Part shown: positions 25,085 to 33,830 of the stretch, piece by piece
Layout: each line of letters opens with the position of its first letter
Numbering within the stretch: the first letter of the stretch is position 1
Assembly: GCF_000166195.2 (NCBI RefSeq)
Contig: NZ_CM001403.1
Span: 6,528,432-6,592,431 of the forward strand
DNA length: 64,000 nt
DNA from: Mucilaginibacter paludis DSM 18603
Lineage (GTDB): Bacteria > Bacteroidota > Bacteroidia > Sphingobacteriales > Sphingobacteriaceae
Reading direction: 5' to 3'
Position numbers and translations under genes: made by a program
The notes under the pieces: model-generated
Databases searched by the model: none
What the model was told of the DNA's origin: nothing
Seen by the model: the letters and a program-made list of their open reading frames with translations, nothing else

Positions 25085-27469
25085 ATGATCAAAAATTACA
25101 TCAAAATTGCCTGGCGGAATTTATCGCGCAATAAAATACATTCTTTTTTGAATATTGCCGGCCTGGGTGTTGGCATGGCGGTGGCTATGCTTATTGGCTT
25201 GTGGATTTACGACGAATTAACTTATAACCAGGCTATCCCTAATTATAACCACATAGCGGTAGTGAAACAAAACCAAACTTTTAATGGCGAGGTAGGCACG
25301 CAAAGCGCGGTTCCGTACCTGATGGGCGACGAGCTGAGAAAAAGTTACGGAGGCGATTTTAAATACGTGGTGACGGCTTCGTGGAACCATGACCACCTGC
25401 TGGCTTTTGGCGAGCAAAAGATTACCAAAAGCGGCAACTATATGGAGCCGCAAATTACCGATATCCTATCCTTAAAAATGCTGAATGGCACGCGTTCGGG
25501 TTTGCGCGATAAGCAATCGGTTATCCTATCGGCAAGTACGGCTAAGGCATTGTTTGGCAACGCCGACCCGATGAATAAACGGATCCGGATAGATCATAAA
25601 TTTGATGTAACGGTTACCGGCGTTTACCAGGACCTGCCTCAAAATTCGGACTTTAATGATTTAACTTTTATAGCCCCCTGGCAGCTTTTTATTGATAACA
25701 ATAACTGGAGCGAGAAAGCAACTAACCCCTGGCGCAACAACTCGTTCCTCACGTTTGTACAACTGGCCGATCATGCAGATCTTAACCAGGTATCGGCCAA
25801 AATAAAGGATGTTAAGCTCAAAAAAGTAAGGCCTGCGGATGCCGCCTTTAAGCCGGTGATATTTTTGCTTCCCATGTCTCGCTGGCACTTATATGCCGAA
25901 TTTAAAAATGGTGTAAACGTTGGCGGGGCCATCCAATACGTGTGGTTGTTCGGCCTTATCGGCTTATTTGTGTTAATGCTGGCCTGCATCAATTTTATGA
26001 ACCTGAGCACTGCCCGGTCGGAGCGGAGAGCGAAGGAGGTAGGCATCCGCAAGGCCATCGGCTCGTTAAGGAGCCAGTTGGTTAAGCAGTTTTTTATGGA
26101 ATCTACCATGGTGGCTGTGTTTGCCTTTGTATGTTCCATCCTGCTGGCGCAATTGCTGCTGCCGTATTTTAACGCCGTGGCCGGTAAGCAAATGCACCTG
26201 CTTTGGGGCAACGTGTTGTTCTGGCTGGCCGGGGCCGGCATTACTGTGTTCACCGGCTTAATTGCCGGGCTTTACCCAGCGTTTTACTTATCGTCATTCC
26301 AGCCCGCAAAGGTATTAAAAGGCACATTCAAGGTAGGGCGTTTGGCCGCCATGCCACGTCAAATACTGGTAATTGTACAATTTACCATTTCGGTGGTGCT
26401 TATCATCGGCACTATGGTGGTTTTCAGGCAGGTACAGTTCACCAAGAACCGCCCGGTTGGTTACAGCCGCGATGGGCTGCTGAATGTATCCGTTATTACA
26501 GATGATATTCATAAAAATTTTGCTGCCATTAGCCAGGAGTTAAAAAATACAGGAGCTATCTCGGCCATGGCCGAGTCATCCGGAGAAATTACCTCCGTTA
26601 ACGAGGTCGATAACGGTTTTAGCTGGTCGGGGAAAGACGCATCGGTTCAGGGCAACTTTGCCGTTGTTTATGCCTCTCATAACTATGGCAAAACTATTGG
26701 CTGGCAGGTTTCTGCCGGGCGCGATTTTTCTGAAAATTTCCTTACCGATTCTACAGGCATCATTTTGAACGAAACAGCCGCCCGCTTTATGGGCCTGAAG
26801 CACCCCATTGGCCAAACCGTTAATTGGGACGGCAAAAATTTTCATATCATCGGCGTAATTAAAGATATGGTGATGCAATCGCCCTACTCGCCCGTTTTCC
26901 GCAGCGTATTCGTGAGCGATCCTAACGCCCAACCCATCATCAACATTAAAATAAACCCGCGTACCAGCACGCACCAGGCCCTGGCTACCATAGGCGAGGT
27001 ATTTAAAAAATATAACCCGGCGCAGCCCTTTAACTACCAGTTTACCGACGAGCAATACGCCCGCAAATTTGGCGACGAAGAGCGCGTAGGCAAATTAGCC
27101 AGCGGCTTTGCCGGCCTGGCTATCCTGATCAGTTGCCTTGGCTTATTCGGCATGGCTTCGTTTATGGCCGAGCAGCGCATCAAAGAGATAGGCGTACGTA
27201 AAGTACTGGGCGCTTCGGTATTGAACCTGTGGGGCCTGCTTTCTAAAGATTTTGTTAAGCTCATCGTCATCTCGCTATTGATAGCGATACCGGTATCCTA
27301 CTATTTTATGCAGGGCTGGCTGCAAAATTACCAATACCGCTCAACCATCACCTGGTGGATATTTGCCGCCACTGCCTTAGGTGCCATCCTGATTACGCTG
27401 CTTACGGTGAGCTATCAAAGTATCAGGGCAGCATTAGCCAATCCGGTGAAAAGTTTGAGGGCGGAGTGA
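25085..27469 (+). CDS. FtsX-like / MacB-type ABC transporter permease
   Basis: A 794-residue membrane protein of the kind common in Bacteroidota. One N-terminal helix (FLNIAGLGVGMAVAMLIGLWIY) is followed by a large periplasmic MacB-like domain and an FtsX core with several helices (QYVWLFGLIGLFVLMLACIN). A second periplasmic domain comes next, then a final FtsX block with KEIGVRKVLGASV. The duplicated FtsX permease layout is normal at this length. It needs a separate ATPase, none of which is adjacent, so its partner must be elsewhere. The substrate is unknown. Confidence 0.92.
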   Translation: MIKNYIKIAWRNLSRNKIHSFLNIAGLGVGMAVAMLIGLWIYDELTYNQAIPNYNHIAVVKQNQTFNGEVGTQSAVPYLMGDELRKSYGGDFKYVVTASWNHDHLLAFGEQKITKSGNYMEPQITDILSLKMLNGTRSGLRDKQSVILSASTAKALFGNADPMNKRIRIDHKFDVTVTGVYQDLPQNSDFNDLTFIAPWQLFIDNNNWSEKATNPWRNNSFLTFVQLADHADLNQVSAKIKDVKLKKVRPADAAFKPVIFLLPMSRWHLYAEFKNGVNVGGAIQYVWLFGLIGLFVLMLACINFMNLSTARSERRAKEVGIRKAIGSLRSQLVKQFFMESTMVAVFAFVCSILLAQLLLPYFNAVAGKQMHLLWGNVLFWLAGAGITVFTGLIAGLYPAFYLSSFQPAKVLKGTFKVGRLAAMPRQILVIVQFTISVVLIIGTMVVFRQVQFTKNRPVGYSRDGLLNVSVITDDIHKNFAAISQELKNTGAISAMAESSGEITSVNEVDNGFSWSGKDASVQGNFAVVYASHNYGKTIGWQVSAGRDFSENFLTDSTGIILNETAARFMGLKHPIGQTVNWDGKNFHIIGVIKDMVMQSPYSPVFRSVFVSDPNAQPIINIKINPRTSTHQALATIGEVFKKYNPAQPFNYQFTDEQYARKFGDEERVGKLASGFAGLAILISCLGLFGMASFMAEQRIKEIGVRKVLGASVLNLWGLLSKDFVKLIVISLLIAIPVSYYFMQGWLQNYQYRSTITWWIFAATALGAILITLLTVSYQSIRAALANPVKSLRAE

Positions 27470-27606
27470 TGTTGGTTATGGGATTCGTTGGTCATTGGAT
27501 TATAAACTCCAGCCAAAGGTGTTTCTATGCCAATGCTAAATCATAAAAACTTACATCAGTATTTTATATTGATGGTTTTCCGAGTACACAAGACATAACA
27601 AATAAG

Positions 27607-27649
27607 AAAAGGGCACCTTATCAAATAAACTTAAATTGGAGCCTTTTTT
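27607..27649 (+). terminator. Probable terminator downstream of the FtsX gene
   Basis: AAAAGGGCACC (27607-27617) can pair imperfectly with GGAGCCTTTTTT (27638-27649) and ends in a T run. It lies about 140 bp after the stop codon. Confidence 0.45.
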
Positions 27650-27688
27650 AGCGGCAATAAACTAAAAGCCCCGGACAAAAAACAGTAT

Positions 27689-27892
27689 ATGGATTTCAAA
27701 CTTTTCTTTTTAGCGACTGCGTTTTTATCAGTTGGGTTATTTATGTTTTTTGATGTTAAAAAGAGAAGGGCAGCTTCTGATAAAACGGACTGGAATGGAC
27801 AATCGATGCCGCAATATATTCAGTTTGGGATAATCGCGATTCTAAGTATTATTGTAGGTGGGGTATTGCTGATGGAATCACTTGTAATGTAG
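27689..27892 (+). CDS. Small two-helix membrane protein
   Basis: A 67-residue protein with two predicted membrane helices (LFFLATAFLSVGLFMFF and FGIIAILSIIVGGVLLM) separated by a short basic/polar loop. I do not recognise the family. It begins 40 bp after a terminator-like hairpin. Hydrophobic composition alone can be misleading, but the start, length and layout look genuine. Confidence 0.55.
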   Translation: MDFKLFFLATAFLSVGLFMFFDVKKRRAASDKTDWNGQSMPQYIQFGIIAILSIIVGGVLLMESLVM

Positions 27893-28013
27893 TTTTGGAT
27901 GCTTGGTATTAGTGGTTTCACCATCCCTACCGCAAGAGTCGCTGTTTTTCAGTCATCACGCTAATTAACAGTTCGTAATGCTAATTGCGCTAACGGCTTG
28001 CATTTTGAAAATG

Positions 28014-28056
28014 ATTATGAATATTTGTATAGTGATAACATACAAATATTCATAAT
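28014..28056. repeat. Perfect 17-bp AT-rich inverted repeat
   Basis: ATTATGAATATTTGTAT (28014-28030) and its exact complement (28040-28056) around a 9-nt loop. Three bases of the second arm overlap the ATG of a tiny basic open frame. It could be an operator or a structured leader. Confidence 0.8.
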
Positions 28057-28144
28057 GAGAGTTAGATTATGGCGCCCTAAAGACCACAAGTGGCGTAAAA
28101 GGGTAGGTAAGTCAAAATTGATGCATTTTGGTTTGTATCCATAA
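28055..28144 (+). CDS. Possible 29-residue basic peptide
   Basis: An open frame starting MRVRLWRPKDHKWRKRVGK and ending HFGLYP. It has ten Arg or Lys residues. It starts at the end of the 17-bp inverted repeat and stops 7 bp before the DUF2019 gene, so it could be a leader peptide or a remnant. There is no family evidence. Confidence 0.2.
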   Translation: MRVRLWRPKDHKWRKRVGKSKLMHFGLYP

Positions 28145-28150
28145 TATCAG

Positions 28151-28498
28151 ATGAAAACATTTAATAATCTTGATGAAGCAGTTAATTCGATAATCGAATC
28201 TTCACAAAAACATGCAAAAGCAACACAAACAGGTGATTATAAAACGGCTAATTTAAATTATGCTGTAATCAATAGTGCGGTAACATATTTAAAGGAAAAA
28301 GGTGAAATTGAAAAATTAAAGGAATTACTTGCATATAACGACTTAAGTGTTAAACTTTGGGTAGCATCCTATTTAATAAAACAAAATGACCAAAAAGCTG
28401 CTGCTGTTTTAGAAGAAATTTCAGCTCAATCAATTCGCCATCATTCATTTCATGCCAGGATGGTATTGCAGGATTGGCGAAAGGGAAAACTTTTTTAG
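28151..28498 (+). CDS. DUF2019 domain protein (HEAT-like)
   Basis: A 115-residue all-helical protein matching the DUF2019 pattern: an N-terminal helix pair, then LLAYNDLSVKLWVASYLI and AAAVLEEISAQ, which resemble HEAT-type repeats. Such proteins often occur as immunity-like or orphan accessory genes, but no toxin gene is beside it here. It is AT-rich like the following acyltransferase. Confidence 0.75.
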   Translation: MKTFNNLDEAVNSIIESSQKHAKATQTGDYKTANLNYAVINSAVTYLKEKGEIEKLKELLAYNDLSVKLWVASYLIKQNDQKAAAVLEEISAQSIRHHSFHARMVLQDWRKGKLF

Positions 28499-28770
28499 TG
28501 TAATACGAATAACCAATTAAGTTTTTTTCTCACCCTATGGTATGTTCTTCTGTGTTTAATGCACTAATTATTAAATTGTTATGATTTTTGGTGCTTGTTA
28601 TCTTAAACCTATGACAGGGACTGGAATGCAGCGATCACAAACGGTGACGCTGCGGTAGGTGAGACATCTTGGGAAGACAGATTTGCATTTTTATTGATTT
28701 CACTGAAATAGTGATAAATATTTTCAAAAATGTATAGAATATACTACATTAGCGATGAACTACTTGATAT

Positions 28771-29898
28771 ATGAATACAAACATTAAAAAGCCATCGTAC
28801 TCTTTATTCTCACCCATTGCAGAAATTCCTGCCATATTAAAACAGGCCTATCTCCCTTCGCTTGACGGCTTTAGAGCAATCTCGATTACAATAGTTATTG
28901 TGTTTCACATTTTAATGTCTTACCACACACGATTTAACTTTCACGCATTTGCAAACTTGGGAGTACAATTTTTCTTTGTAATTAGTGGTTTTTTAATAAC
29001 TACTTTACTGCTAAAGGAGCAGGTGAAAAAAGGAAATATTTCCTTGAAAAATTTTTATATCAGGCGTTTTTTTAGGATAATTCCAATTGCGTATTTATAC
29101 TTGGTTTGTGTAGTTGCACTGAACTTTATTTTGCATTTAAAATTAAATCCTTTGTATATATTGGCTTCTTTTTTATTTATAAGAAATTTTTTTTGGGGCT
29201 CTACGAAATTGGACCATCTTACTACACACTATTGGTCGCTTTCTGTAGAAGAACAATTTTACTTGTTTTTTCCTGTAATTCTTAAAAAGAATATCAATGT
29301 CTACATCTGCTTTTTATTATTTCTAATAGCGTTCGGGGTGATCTTAGATTTTAATGGTGAATTTCTTAAAAGTCTGGACAGTACAGGAGCGACATACTTG
29401 ATCATATCTTTTCTAAATCAATTTCAAGGGATAGCTATCGGTTCCCTGTTTTGCATTCTGATTGTTAAGGGCAAAATTTCATCCGATTTCAAGCAGAAAA
29501 CTTTTAAGATGGTTTGTTTACTTTTTTTAATCCTCCTTTTAACCTTTTTTTCTGAGGGGTTTGGCAACGTAAAAAATATTTTAAAATGTTTTGCATTTGC
29601 TTACGTAGTTTTTATGTGTTTGGAGGTTGACAACAGCATCTTTTACAGGTTTTTAAATCATGCTTGGGTGAAGTTGATAGGGGTATTGTCTTTCAGCATT
29701 TATATTTGGCAGCAACCACTCACACTTGGCCTCAATTTCTTTAATTCAAGCGGTTTAATTCAGCGTTTTTCAAATAAGCTTCCGGTGGATTTAGCGTTTT
29801 CGTTGATTTCGATAATCGTACTATTTTGTATCAGTTATATTTCTTATCATTATTATGAGAAGAAATTTTTGAAGCTCCGTGAAAGATATCGGGATTAA
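28771..29898 (+). CDS. Acyltransferase family 3 membrane protein (OafA/YrhL type)
   Basis: A 375-residue integral membrane acyltransferase with about ten predicted helices. It starts the catalytic region with YLPSLDGFRAISI, followed by FHILMSYHTRF and NLGVQFFFVISGFLITTLLL. RRFFRIIPIAYLYL and HYWSLSVEEQFYLFFPV carry the conserved Arg and the SLSVEEQFY motif of the family. Relatives acetylate O-antigen, exopolysaccharide or other surface glycans. There is no glycan operon around it. It is visibly more AT-rich than its neighbours, which hints at transfer. Confidence 0.92.
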   Translation: MNTNIKKPSYSLFSPIAEIPAILKQAYLPSLDGFRAISITIVIVFHILMSYHTRFNFHAFANLGVQFFFVISGFLITTLLLKEQVKKGNISLKNFYIRRFFRIIPIAYLYLVCVVALNFILHLKLNPLYILASFLFIRNFFWGSTKLDHLTTHYWSLSVEEQFYLFFPVILKKNINVYICFLLFLIAFGVILDFNGEFLKSLDSTGATYLIISFLNQFQGIAIGSLFCILIVKGKISSDFKQKTFKMVCLLFLILLLTFFSEGFGNVKNILKCFAFAYVVFMCLEVDNSIFYRFLNHAWVKLIGVLSFSIYIWQQPLTLGLNFFNSSGLIQRFSNKLPVDLAFSLISIIVLFCISYISYHYYEKKFLKLRERYRD

Positions 29899-29926
29899 GA
29901 TAAGCTAAAAGTAGAGTTTGATGGAA

Positions 29927-29957
29927 AGGTAAATATCCCAATATTTTCCTTTTTTTA
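29927..29957 (+). terminator. Terminator after the acyltransferase gene
   Basis: AGGTAAATAT (29927-29936) pairs with ATATTTTCCT (29941-29950) with one mismatch, loop CCCA, then TTTTTTTATT. Confidence 0.65.
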
Positions 29958-30116
29958 TTCAGTTTTTTGTTTGAAGGTGAATGTTTATTATTAGACAGTG
30001 TATGAACGACAATAAGACTACAAACCGGTGGATTTGCAGCTTTGTCTTGCTGTAAAGCAGAGACCCGCATCCGAAGCGCATTTTCCGTAGCCATCGTTTT
30101 TTTTACAAAAAAAGCA

Positions 30117-30152
30117 AATAAAAAAACGCCGAATAATGGTCATCATTCGGCG
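30117..30152 (-). terminator. Minus-strand intrinsic terminator
   Basis: On the minus strand, CGCCGAAT and ATTCGGCG form the outer stem of a hairpin (30127-30152) with an almost complementary middle, followed by a T7 run. The nearest minus-strand gene ends at 30469, over 300 bp upstream, so something else may be transcribed here. Confidence 0.7.
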
Positions 30153-30468
30153 GGAGGAGTGTGCGCAAATTATGTTATTTGATTAAACCGGCGACGATTT
30201 GATGTTACGTTTTAATTAAAACCTGGGAAAAGAAGGCGCTATCTTCTGCAATGTTGCTAATGCCGAACTTTGTCGATTTGGGCGCATGCTTGATCATGCT
30301 AGCTCTATTACTTATATCTTGATCCATCACCCCAGGCTGGTTTGCCGCATCAAAACAGGGGCAAGTATTCCGGGTGCAACGTTATGGACTCTGCCGTAGC
30401 GATCAATATAACCAATGCGCCAGAATTGATTTAACCATCACAGAAAAGTTATTTAGAAAAGTGGTGGC

Positions 30469-30762
30469 TTAGCCCGCTTGCTCCTCCAAAAAACCAATTA
30501 AGTTTTCTTCCAACATGTCTGTGTTATAATTCGCATCGGTAGTCATCTTCGTAACTGTTAGCTCATCCCCGGTAACTGTAATGTTAAGCGCCGGTCCTTC
30601 GATCACCTCGGTGAAGGATACATTGATTTCATCGTACACATGTGCGTATTCGATGGACAGGTTAGAACCAAGCTTGTTGTTGATATAAGCTGCAAATTCC
30701 GTTTTTAATACGTCAAACAGCTTTTCTGCACTGAGTGACTGAACATTTTTGATAGTTGTCAT
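30469..30762 (-). CDS. Small hypothetical protein
   Basis: A 97-residue acidic, soluble protein that I cannot assign. It starts MTTIKNVQSLSAEKLFDVL and has a beta-rich middle (NVSFTEVIEGPALNITVTGD) and an acidic helical end (MLEENLIGFLEEQ). It is divergent from the HTH gene at 30948 across 185 bp. Balanced codon use supports a real gene. Confidence 0.65.
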   Translation of the reverse strand: MTTIKNVQSLSAEKLFDVLKTEFAAYINNKLGSNLSIEYAHVYDEINVSFTEVIEGPALNITVTGDELTVTKMTTDANYNTDMLEENLIGFLEEQAG

Positions 30763-30947
30763 AGGCTTGGATAAGCGTTGGCGAAGGATTAAGTTTCACC
30801 GGGGCGCAATTATATTGTAAGCAGTGGTCGATTTTAGGGCATAAAATCAGTATAAACATATAATTAAAAAAATATTAAGTTTTCAACAAAGCTATGGATG
30901 GAAGCTTGTTTTTTACTATCTTGTAAATTCATCTTTAATACTACGCT

Positions 30948-31232
30948 ATGAGAACAGAAAACAGTTTGACCTTATTAGGTCGTCTTTTAGACAAAGTATG
31001 CGCTTCTGATCTGTTGCACCGTGAACACCGTTTGGCGCTGGCTGCCCGCATTGAACATTTGCTTACGGAAACCGGTTTAAATCGTTTGCAATTCGGGAAC
31101 TATATCCGGGTGGAAATGAATGAGCTGCGGGGCTGGTTATCGGGTACACGGGACCTGACACTGGAAACGCTGACCGAGATATGCGCCTTGTTTCATATCA
31201 GTATTGGCGATTTGCTGGCCGAGCAGGTGTGA
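30948..31232 (+). CDS. XRE-family helix-turn-helix protein
   Basis: A 94-residue protein made of an N-terminal helical lead and a single Cro/CI-type HTH domain: LLTETGLNRLQFGNYI, then VEMNELRGWLSGTRDLTLETLTEICALF. This spacing is typical of XRE regulators. It has no catalytic or ligand domain, so it may be an antitoxin-like or phage-type regulator. Its target may be the divergent 97-residue gene. Confidence 0.8.
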   Translation: MRTENSLTLLGRLLDKVCASDLLHREHRLALAARIEHLLTETGLNRLQFGNYIRVEMNELRGWLSGTRDLTLETLTEICALFHISIGDLLAEQV

Positions 31233-31466
31233 TATAACCAGGTGTTTTAATCGGCGAGTTACCCGGCCAGTTATTTGATTGGCTGATATGCCTTTTTATT
31301 TTCTATTGTTGAGGGCTCCCGTCATTTGGTATGGGCAGGTAGGTATATGTTCGTTTCCGACTTGTATTTTTACCAGGCACCGTTAGCATTGGGCAATTTA
31401 GATACAGTGATCAAACTTAAGGATAGGTACAAACTCTTCCCGCAAGCATTGTTTGCTTCTCAACAT

Positions 31467-31703
31467 TCATCGTGTTTTTGATTTGCCAGCCTTGATGATG
31501 ATCAATTTGCGTGCAACGGCAAATATCTCGGACAGCGGGCTGATCTCGTTATTTTTCGTCATGCGGATCAATTCAGGACGCTTTCCTACCTAACTGTAAA
31601 GACTTTTGAACAGGCCTTGGTGCCGACGAAAGCGCCGGGAATAGCTCAACTACTGCCAGGTGGATATTAAATTATACAGGTAGTGTTTTTGAAGTTCTGT
31701 CGA
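31467..31703 (-). pseudogene. Decayed gene fragment of unknown family
   Basis: A single minus-strand frame reads protein-like sequence across 79 codons but is broken by two internal stops (both TAG). Readable pieces include LQKHYLYNLISTWQ, SYSRRFRRHQGLFKSL, and RPELIRMTKNNEISPLSEIF followed by AVARKLIIIKAGKSKTR and a TGA. Basic, ordered composition suggests a former coding region. I could not name the family. The rest of the 31233-31831 gap shows nothing clear. Confidence 0.45.
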
Positions 31704-31831
31704 TCAGAATAAGCCGTTTGTCTATCCTTTTAGCCAGTATATCTATTCCATTTTTGATTGGTAAAAATTAAACGTCTATTTAATAGTATTATCTCATCTG
31801 AATTTATTAACCTATTTTAAATTAACGTATT

Positions 31832-32185
31832 ATGACCAAGAAATTTTTATTGTCAGCCATATTAATATTGGCTATCGTTACCGTTTGTTTTGCCGCCGAC
31901 ATTACCGGGCACTGGACCGGAAGAATAGCGGATCAGTTTGATATCTCCTATGACTTTAAGGTTGACGGTGAAAAATTAACCGGAGGTACAACCGGGCCCG
32001 ACGGCTCTGTTATCCCGATTAAAGATGGTGTAATTAAGGGAGACAGCCTTTCGTTCTCGATCAATTTGATGGATAATGTGATGAAAATTGGAGGGAAAAT
32101 AAAAGATGACAACACCATAACACTGAAAATGCCAGGAATGGGCGGTCGCGAACCGATGTCTGTAATATTAACAAAATCAAAATAG
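31832..32185 (+). CDS. Secreted small beta-rich protein
   Basis: A 117-residue protein with a clear signal peptide (MTKKFLLSAILILAIVTVCFA) and a short domain of alternating beta-strands (DITGHWTGRIADQFDISYDF, GVIKGDSLSFSIN). The overall look is of a lipocalin-like or META-like small periplasmic domain of the type found in many Bacteroidota. No lipobox is present, so it would be soluble in the periplasm or secreted. Function unknown. Confidence 0.75.
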   Translation: MTKKFLLSAILILAIVTVCFAADITGHWTGRIADQFDISYDFKVDGEKLTGGTTGPDGSVIPIKDGVIKGDSLSFSINLMDNVMKIGGKIKDDNTITLKMPGMGGREPMSVILTKSK

Positions 32186-32209
32186 TTCAGATAAATTTAC
32201 CATTTACAT

Positions 32210-32240
32210 AAGTTAGGCTGCCGAGATAGGGGCCTAACTT
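32210..32240 (+). terminator. Hairpin after the secreted-protein gene
   Basis: AAGTTAGGC (32210-32218) and GCCTAACTT (32232-32240) form a perfect 9-bp stem 25 bp after the stop. There is no T run, so termination is only likely. Confidence 0.45.
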
Positions 32241-32356
32241 TAAATCCTGTCCGCTTTATTTGGAAAGTTCTCGATTTTGGCTGTGACTTTTTATTACGAT
32301 GCATCTTAAGGGATTTTGTCGCATGTTATAGTTTTCTAAGGCGATTATATTCATTG

Positions 32357-32780
32357 GCGAAATTAGCTTTGAAATTAAAATCTGTACTTTCTGCACCGCC
32401 GCAAATAGTTATTTTAAGCGTGTTGCCAGACCGATAATAAACGATTTTCTTAAGAAATTCATGATCGTTATTTTTACAAACGAATCGGGTGGCTTTAATT
32501 CAGGTTAGTTTTAAAAACATTGGTTTTTGTTTTCGGCAACTTGCAGCCACATAATATAACACGGTGCTCTTAATCATCAGTTCCAGTTTCTGGAAATACC
32601 CTGTCAGCTTCTTTCACGGATATACTGGCTCCGTAAATTATCCGACGAAATCTTCTTCCAGGTTTCCAAAGCTGCTTGGTGGTTTTGGTGTTCCGCTTGA
32701 GTACACCTGGACCAGGTTTGGCGAATGGAGGCAAATCAAGATCAACCGGAAGTACCAGCTTTTGACTAACAGAAACCTGA
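32357..32780 (-). pseudogene. Decayed copy of a DUF6265-like gene
   Basis: Over about 420 bp the sequence clearly aligns with the intact gene at 43998-44468. Shared runs include AAATTAAAATCT, TTTTCGGCAAC, CATAATATA and TTCCAGGTTTC in the same order and spacing. Many substitutions and small indels break every frame. It is therefore a dead paralogue on the same strand orientation, about 11.6 kb from the living copy. It accounts for most of the gap before the NmrA-like gene. Confidence 0.7.
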
Positions 32781-32845
32781 TTTAGGATAAACCGCTGCTT
32801 AATTTGCTGCTGACATTTGTATCACACAAAAAAGGATACAACATC

Positions 32846-33808
32846 ATGAAAATCATTATTACGGGTTCTTTAGGGAACATCAGCAAACCGCTAACCCAGG
32901 AATTGATAGAGAAAGATCACGCCGTAACCGTTATAAGCAGCAAGCCCGGGAAACAGAAAGCTATTGAGGCAATTGGGGCTAACGCGGCTATCGGTACTAT
33001 CGAAGATGTTCTGTTTTTAACAAATACATTTACTGGTGCAGATGCTGTTTACTGCATGCTGCCGCCATTTGATTATTTCGACCAGAAACTGGACGTGATG
33101 GCGACAACCAGGCGGCAAATTGGCAACTATTGCACGGCGATACGGGCTGCCGGTGTAAAACAGGTGGTACATTTGAGTAGCATTGGTGCGCATACCGATA
33201 AGGGAAATGGCTTACTTGCTTTTCACTATCTGGCCGAGAGTTTGTTTAAAGAATTGCCTGCAGATGTTATCATTAAGCATGCCCGGCCTGTGGGCTTTTA
33301 CACTAATTTAAAAGATTTCAAGGATACGATTAAAGGAAAAGGATTGCTGGGATTATTTTTAACCCTTCGCTTTTCGGGCTTCTGGCCCCTGTTGACAGGT
33401 AAAACCGGGGTGATTGCAGCCAACTACGGCGCTGAAGATAAAATGCCCTGGGTTGCTCCCGTAGATATCGCGACCGCGATAGCCGAAGAATTGACCACGC
33501 CATTTACCATAAGAAGTTTCCGTTATATCGCCAGTGAGGAGTTGACTTGTAATGAGATAGCCAAAACCATAGGGGAAGCGATTGGCAAGCCCTGGTTGAA
33601 ATGGGCGCTGATGAGCGACAAGGATATGCTGGGTGGCTTAAAAATGTTTGGGATGCCCGAGTCAAGGGCGATGGCTGTGGTAGATATGAATGCCGGTATG
33701 CACAACGGGTTAGTGAATGAAGATTATTACCGCCATAAACCCAAAGTGATGGGCAAAACAAAAATGAAAGATTTCGCCAAAGAATTTGTCGCTATTTATA
33801 ACCAGTAA
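32846..33808 (+). CDS. NmrA-like NAD(P)-binding protein, copy 1
   Basis: A 320-residue atypical short-chain dehydrogenase of the NmrA/quinone-oxidoreductase-2-like group. It begins MKIIITGSLGNISKPL (GxxGxxx nucleotide-binding loop), then AVTVISSKPGKQ and GADAVYCMLPP, with VVHLSSIGAH in place of a canonical YxxxK site. Such proteins reduce quinones or only sense NADP(H). It is clearly paralogous to the protein at 37550-38437. The ATG at 32846 is chosen over an upstream in-frame start because the Rossmann fold begins there. The AraC gene starts 22 bp after it, suggesting co-transcription. Confidence 0.87.
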   Translation: MKIIITGSLGNISKPLTQELIEKDHAVTVISSKPGKQKAIEAIGANAAIGTIEDVLFLTNTFTGADAVYCMLPPFDYFDQKLDVMATTRRQIGNYCTAIRAAGVKQVVHLSSIGAHTDKGNGLLAFHYLAESLFKELPADVIIKHARPVGFYTNLKDFKDTIKGKGLLGLFLTLRFSGFWPLLTGKTGVIAANYGAEDKMPWVAPVDIATAIAEELTTPFTIRSFRYIASEELTCNEIAKTIGEAIGKPWLKWALMSDKDMLGGLKMFGMPESRAMAVVDMNAGMHNGLVNEDYYRHKPKVMGKTKMKDFAKEFVAIYNQ

Positions 33809-33830
33809 ATCCCTATATTTAATCACAAGC

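Noticed and set aside
24507..25134. Several short open frames in the gap before the FtsX gene
   Set aside because: They fall inside the inverted-repeat element and have no conserved composition.
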